Shown: piece by piece, positions 13,789 through 16,802 of the stretch
Layout of the letters: the number at the start of each line of letters is the position of its first letter
Numbering within the stretch: position 1 is the stretch's first letter
Source: an uncultured Clostridium sp.
GTDB lineage: Bacteria; Bacillota; Clostridia; Peptostreptococcales; Peptostreptococcaceae
Length of the DNA stretch: 16,802 nt
Reading direction: 5' to 3'
Assembly: GCA_900539645.1 (NCBI GenBank)
Contig: UQCY01000026.1
Location: forward strand, 1-16,802
Translations under genes and position numbers: made by a program
Notes under the pieces: generated by a model
The model's database searches: none
The model's input: the letters and a program-made list of their open reading frames with translations, nothing else
Told to the model about the DNA's origin: nothing

Positions 13789-16323
13789 ATGAAAGATAGT
13801 AAAGTATTAAAAAAAATAGCCTTTTATAATATAAAAAATAAAAAGTATAGTAGTTTTATTTTAATATTTGTTATTGCGATTTCATTTGGAATTATATTTT
13901 TTATGACAACAGTAAGATCGTCTCGATATGAATCAGAAGTAAAAAAAGCTATAGAATTATATGGCGACTATGATTTGAAATTTGAAAATTTAAATGAGGA
14001 TTTTTTAACAGATATTAAAACTAATGAGGAAATAAGAGATGTTAATTATACAAAATATGTATCTGAAGGTATAGATAAAAAAAGTGGAATTAAGGCTAAA
14101 ATTTACTCTTATAATAAAGATTACATTGATTCAATTAAATTCAATATAATTGGAAATATTCCTAAAAAGGAAAATGAAATATTAATTGAAAAAAATATGA
14201 TTGATAATATGAAAATAAAAAATCCTATAGGTAGGAATATAAATTTATTGCTTTCAAATGAATATAAAGATGAAAATGGAGAAAATAAAATAACTTCTAA
14301 AAATAAAAGATTTAAAATTGTTGGTTTGATTAGCAAACCTAATGAATATTATAAATCTGCATCTAATACGTTGGGAGGAAATGAAAATAATATATTTGTG
14401 CATGAAAGTTATAACTGCTTTATAGATAATAGTTATTCTGGAGTAATATATCTAAATGATAAAAGTGATGTAGAAGTATTTAGTAATAATATAATCAATA
14501 AATATGATTTAAAAGATAGTTATATTTTTAAAAATACAGAGTTAGAATTTGCTGAAGTAATGAAAGATACTGCTAAATATAATAAAGAAAACATATTATC
14601 AATATTAATGTTAATAGTAATATCTATACTAATTATAAATAATATATTTTATATAATGAGTAAAGATATGTTTAAGCAATTTAAAGTAATAAGAGCCTTA
14701 GGAGCGGAAAGAAAAGATGTTTTAACTATATATGCATATATGTTTATATTTTACACAATCATAGGAATAATACTAGGGATAGTATTTGGATATGTTTTAT
14801 CTGTTTTAACCTTATCTTGGATTTACAATGATACTTACTTTATAAAAATAAACATTCAAAATCTAATTTTATCTTTGTCTGTACCACTTATTTTTATGTT
14901 AATCAACGCAATATATATTATATATACTGTATATACTGGAAAATTATTAGAACAAGAAAAGTTTAATAATAAAATGATAGCGAAAATTTTCAGAAAAAAC
15001 ATAATATTGAATCTATCTATTATAAATATTAGAAGAAATAAAAAGATAAGTCTTTTAAATATATTTATAATATCAGTTGTTTGTAGTTTATTTATATTTT
15101 CTTTTGGGACAAAAAAACTTCTAAAAGAAAATATAGAAAAAGGTATAACAGGTGGAATATTTGGAATGTCATATGGGACTATAGATAAAACATTATCTGG
15201 AACAAATAATGGAACAGATCCATTGTTTTTTAAAATAGATGAACATACGATAAAAAATATAAAATCTTTAAATGAGGTAAAATATATAGAACCAAATTAT
15301 TTTACTACAGAAGCATATATAAAATTAGATGAAACAGAAATTACTGAGGAATATAAAGACGAGTGTTTAAGAAAAAAATTAAATATAGAAAAAGAATATC
15401 AAGTGTGTTTAAGAGGATACAGCAAAGATATGATAAAAAGAAGAAAAAATTTTTTGAAGGAGAAAAATATAGATAATAATTTAAATAAAAATTATTTTGA
15501 TGTATTGATTGTAAATAATGCAAATTCACAAATAACACATTCCTTTGATATGGAAGTAATTAAAAATTTGAAAATAGGAGATATATTAAATTTAAAAATA
15601 CCTGCATATGTAAATGGTATTAAAGAATATAAAGATGTAAATGTAAGAGTTTCTGGAATACTAGATAAAGAGTTTGCATCATCACAAGATGGAAACGTAA
15701 ATATAAATGGTATTCAAGTTATATTTAAAGAAGATGACTACACTAAAATAACAGGTCAAAAAGAATATAATAAGCTATTTATAATAGCTAAAAATAATAA
15801 AGAAGTTAAATTAGCAAATATACTTGATAAAAAATTTTCTAATAATTATACCTATATTGGTGGTAAAGGTGAAGATCAAAAGGTTATAGGTATTTATACA
15901 ATATCAGAAGAAAGATTATTTATAGTTTTTCAAATAATGATATTATCAATATTATTTATAAATATGTCTTTTATAACTAGGAGTAATATTATTGCAAGAG
16001 TAAAAGAATTAAAAACTTTACATATGATAGGTATGAATACATATAAAATAAAAAGTATGTTTTTTATTGAAAATATAATAACTAGTTTTATAGCGATTAT
16101 AATATCAAGTGGATTAACAACACTTTATTATAATTATGGTATATATAGAACAAATATTACTTTATTAAATTCTGGATTTACTAAAGTAATAAATTATAAT
16201 ATACCTATTTTACCAATAGTTATACTTATAATTTATTTCATTATTATAAGTATAATATCTATAACTCTTTCAGAAAATTATCTGAAAAATAATATAATAG
16301 AAAATAAAATGGAGGAAATATGA
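13789..16323 (+). CDS. ABC transporter permease with two FtsX-like modules
   Basis: This 844-residue integral membrane protein has eight predicted membrane segments in two similar halves: about 22-41, 268-291, 311-341, 358-382, then 421-441, 708-730, 756-782 and 803-826. Each half has a large outside loop (about 42-265 and 442-705) followed by three helices. The cytoplasmic coupling motifs are FKVIRALGAERKDV (298-311) and VKELKTLHMIGMNTYKI (738-754). This is the FtsX/MacB-type permease architecture used to export peptides or relieve antimicrobial stress. No ATP-binding subunit is in the window; it probably lies downstream. AAAGGAG at 13774-13780 and ATG at 13789 fit; a near ATG at 13785 reads into a stop at once. 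The TGA stop overlaps the next gene's ATG (ATGA), so the maturase is co-translated. Probable role is peptide export or self-immunity. Confidence 0.85.
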   Translation: MKDSKVLKKIAFYNIKNKKYSSFILIFVIAISFGIIFFMTTVRSSRYESEVKKAIELYGDYDLKFENLNEDFLTDIKTNEEIRDVNYTKYVSEGIDKKSGIKAKIYSYNKDYIDSIKFNIIGNIPKKENEILIEKNMIDNMKIKNPIGRNINLLLSNEYKDENGENKITSKNKRFKIVGLISKPNEYYKSASNTLGGNENNIFVHESYNCFIDNSYSGVIYLNDKSDVEVFSNNIINKYDLKDSYIFKNTELEFAEVMKDTAKYNKENILSILMLIVISILIINNIFYIMSKDMFKQFKVIRALGAERKDVLTIYAYMFIFYTIIGIILGIVFGYVLSVLTLSWIYNDTYFIKINIQNLILSLSVPLIFMLINAIYIIYTVYTGKLLEQEKFNNKMIAKIFRKNIILNLSIINIRRNKKISLLNIFIISVVCSLFIFSFGTKKLLKENIEKGITGGIFGMSYGTIDKTLSGTNNGTDPLFFKIDEHTIKNIKSLNEVKYIEPNYFTTEAYIKLDETEITEEYKDECLRKKLNIEKEYQVCLRGYSKDMIKRRKNFLKEKNIDNNLNKNYFDVLIVNNANSQITHSFDMEVIKNLKIGDILNLKIPAYVNGIKEYKDVNVRVSGILDKEFASSQDGNVNINGIQVIFKEDDYTKITGQKEYNKLFIIAKNNKEVKLANILDKKFSNNYTYIGGKGEDQKVIGIYTISEERLFIVFQIMILSILFINMSFITRSNIIARVKELKTLHMIGMNTYKIKSMFFIENIITSFIAIIISSGLTTLYYNYGIYRTNITLLNSGFTKVINYNIPILPIVILIIYFIIISIISITLSENYLKNNIIENKMEEI

Positions 16324-16802
16324 GTAATATAATAAAGTTTAATGAAAAGAATGAATTATTAATATATGAAAAAAATGGAAGGGTATTATTAATAAATAAA
16401 TACGCAGGAAAAGGACATATAATGATATCTAAAGAAGTATATAAATATATTAAAAAAGCAGAAGAAAATTTATTGGAAAAAAAAGATTTTATTAGTTGCT
16501 TTATAAACAAAGATGATCAAGCGTATATAAAACAAATTTTAGAGTTGATGCAAGAAAAAGAAATTTTAGTCAAAAGTAAAAATAAGAGTAACTTAAATAA
16601 AGAAAAAGATGTTTATTTTGAAATAACAGACAGATGTAATTTACAATGTAAACACTGTGTTTCAAATTGTGGTCCAAATAAAAATGACTATTTAGATTAT
16701 AAAAAAATCACTAATATTATAGAAAATTTAAAGTTAATTAACATTAATAGGTTAGTAATAACAGGTGGAGAACCTATGATAAGAAAAGATTTTTATAAAA
16801 TT
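16320..16802 (+). CDS. radical SAM peptide maturase (5' part, cut by window end)
   Basis: The first 161 codons of a radical SAM enzyme are visible and the frame runs open to the last base. The radical SAM motif CNLQCKHC gives Cys106, Cys110 and Cys113 for the 4Fe-4S cluster, with an extra Cys117 close by. GGEP at 149-152, within VITGGEPMIRKDF, binds S-adenosylmethionine. Residues 1 to about 90 look like a PqqD-type winged-helix RiPP recognition element, as in maturases that bind a leader peptide; this is inference from pattern only. Such enzymes usually carry a C-terminal SPASM domain, which would lie outside the window. GGAGG at 16311-16315 is the ribosome binding site. The gene overlaps the permease stop codon. 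The substrate is probably the peptide at 13546-13710; thioether or other Cys-based cross-links are possible. Confidence 0.92.
   Translation, partial: MSNIIKFNEKNELLIYEKNGRVLLINKYAGKGHIMISKEVYKYIKKAEENLLEKKDFISCFINKDDQAYIKQILELMQEKEILVKSKNKSNLNKEKDVYFEITDRCNLQCKHCVSNCGPNKNDYLDYKKITNIIENLKLININRLVITGGEPMIRKDFYKI

Noticed and set aside
13785..13799. ATG at 13785 as permease start
   Set aside because: That frame reaches a stop codon after four residues; the correct frame begins at 13789.

Overview
The window reads as chromosomal DNA of a very AT-rich Gram-positive anaerobe, most likely a Clostridia member close to Peptostreptococcaceae. Supporting signs are strong AGGAGG-type ribosome binding sites, heavy use of ATA and AGA codons, a split two-subunit transketolase, and the adjacent trio radA, disA and a yacL-type PIN-TRAM gene. 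The genus cannot be fixed from the sequence.

Layout. Bases 1-40 are the 3' tail of a 5S rRNA, so an rRNA operon ends here; a strong terminator follows at 181-213. A long leader with several extended -10 promoters precedes pycA (biotin-dependent pyruvate carboxylase, 483-3926), which has its own terminator. Next come a BilS-like flavodoxin (4110-4610) and a divergent EF-G-like GTPase (4805-6730). radA (6849-8228) and disA (8236-9306) form a tight DNA-repair/c-di-AMP pair, followed by a TTG-started PIN-TRAM membrane protein (9480-10601). The two transketolase subunits (10685-12420) overlap by one base and end at a large hairpin terminator.

From about 12510 the character changes: codon use and base composition shift sharply, and all genes look accessory. 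A LytTR response regulator (12682-13395) is followed by a direct-repeat operator candidate, a previously unlisted 54-residue Cys-containing peptide gene (13546-13710), a hairpin, a two-module FtsX-type ABC permease (13789-16323), and the first 161 codons of a radical SAM enzyme with an N-terminal PqqD/RRE-like region (16320-16802, cut by the window end). I read this as a ribosomally synthesised, radical-SAM-modified peptide (RiPP) cluster with its own regulator and exporter. It is the most interesting content of the window.

How the genes work together: pycA replenishes oxaloacetate and transketolase interconverts pentose phosphates. DisA makes c-di-AMP, which in some Firmicutes inhibits pyruvate carboxylase. 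In the accessory cluster the LytTR protein probably binds the repeats just behind its own stop codon and drives the peptide. The peptide gene is separated by a partial-terminator-like hairpin from the permease and maturase genes, which would give much peptide and little enzyme.
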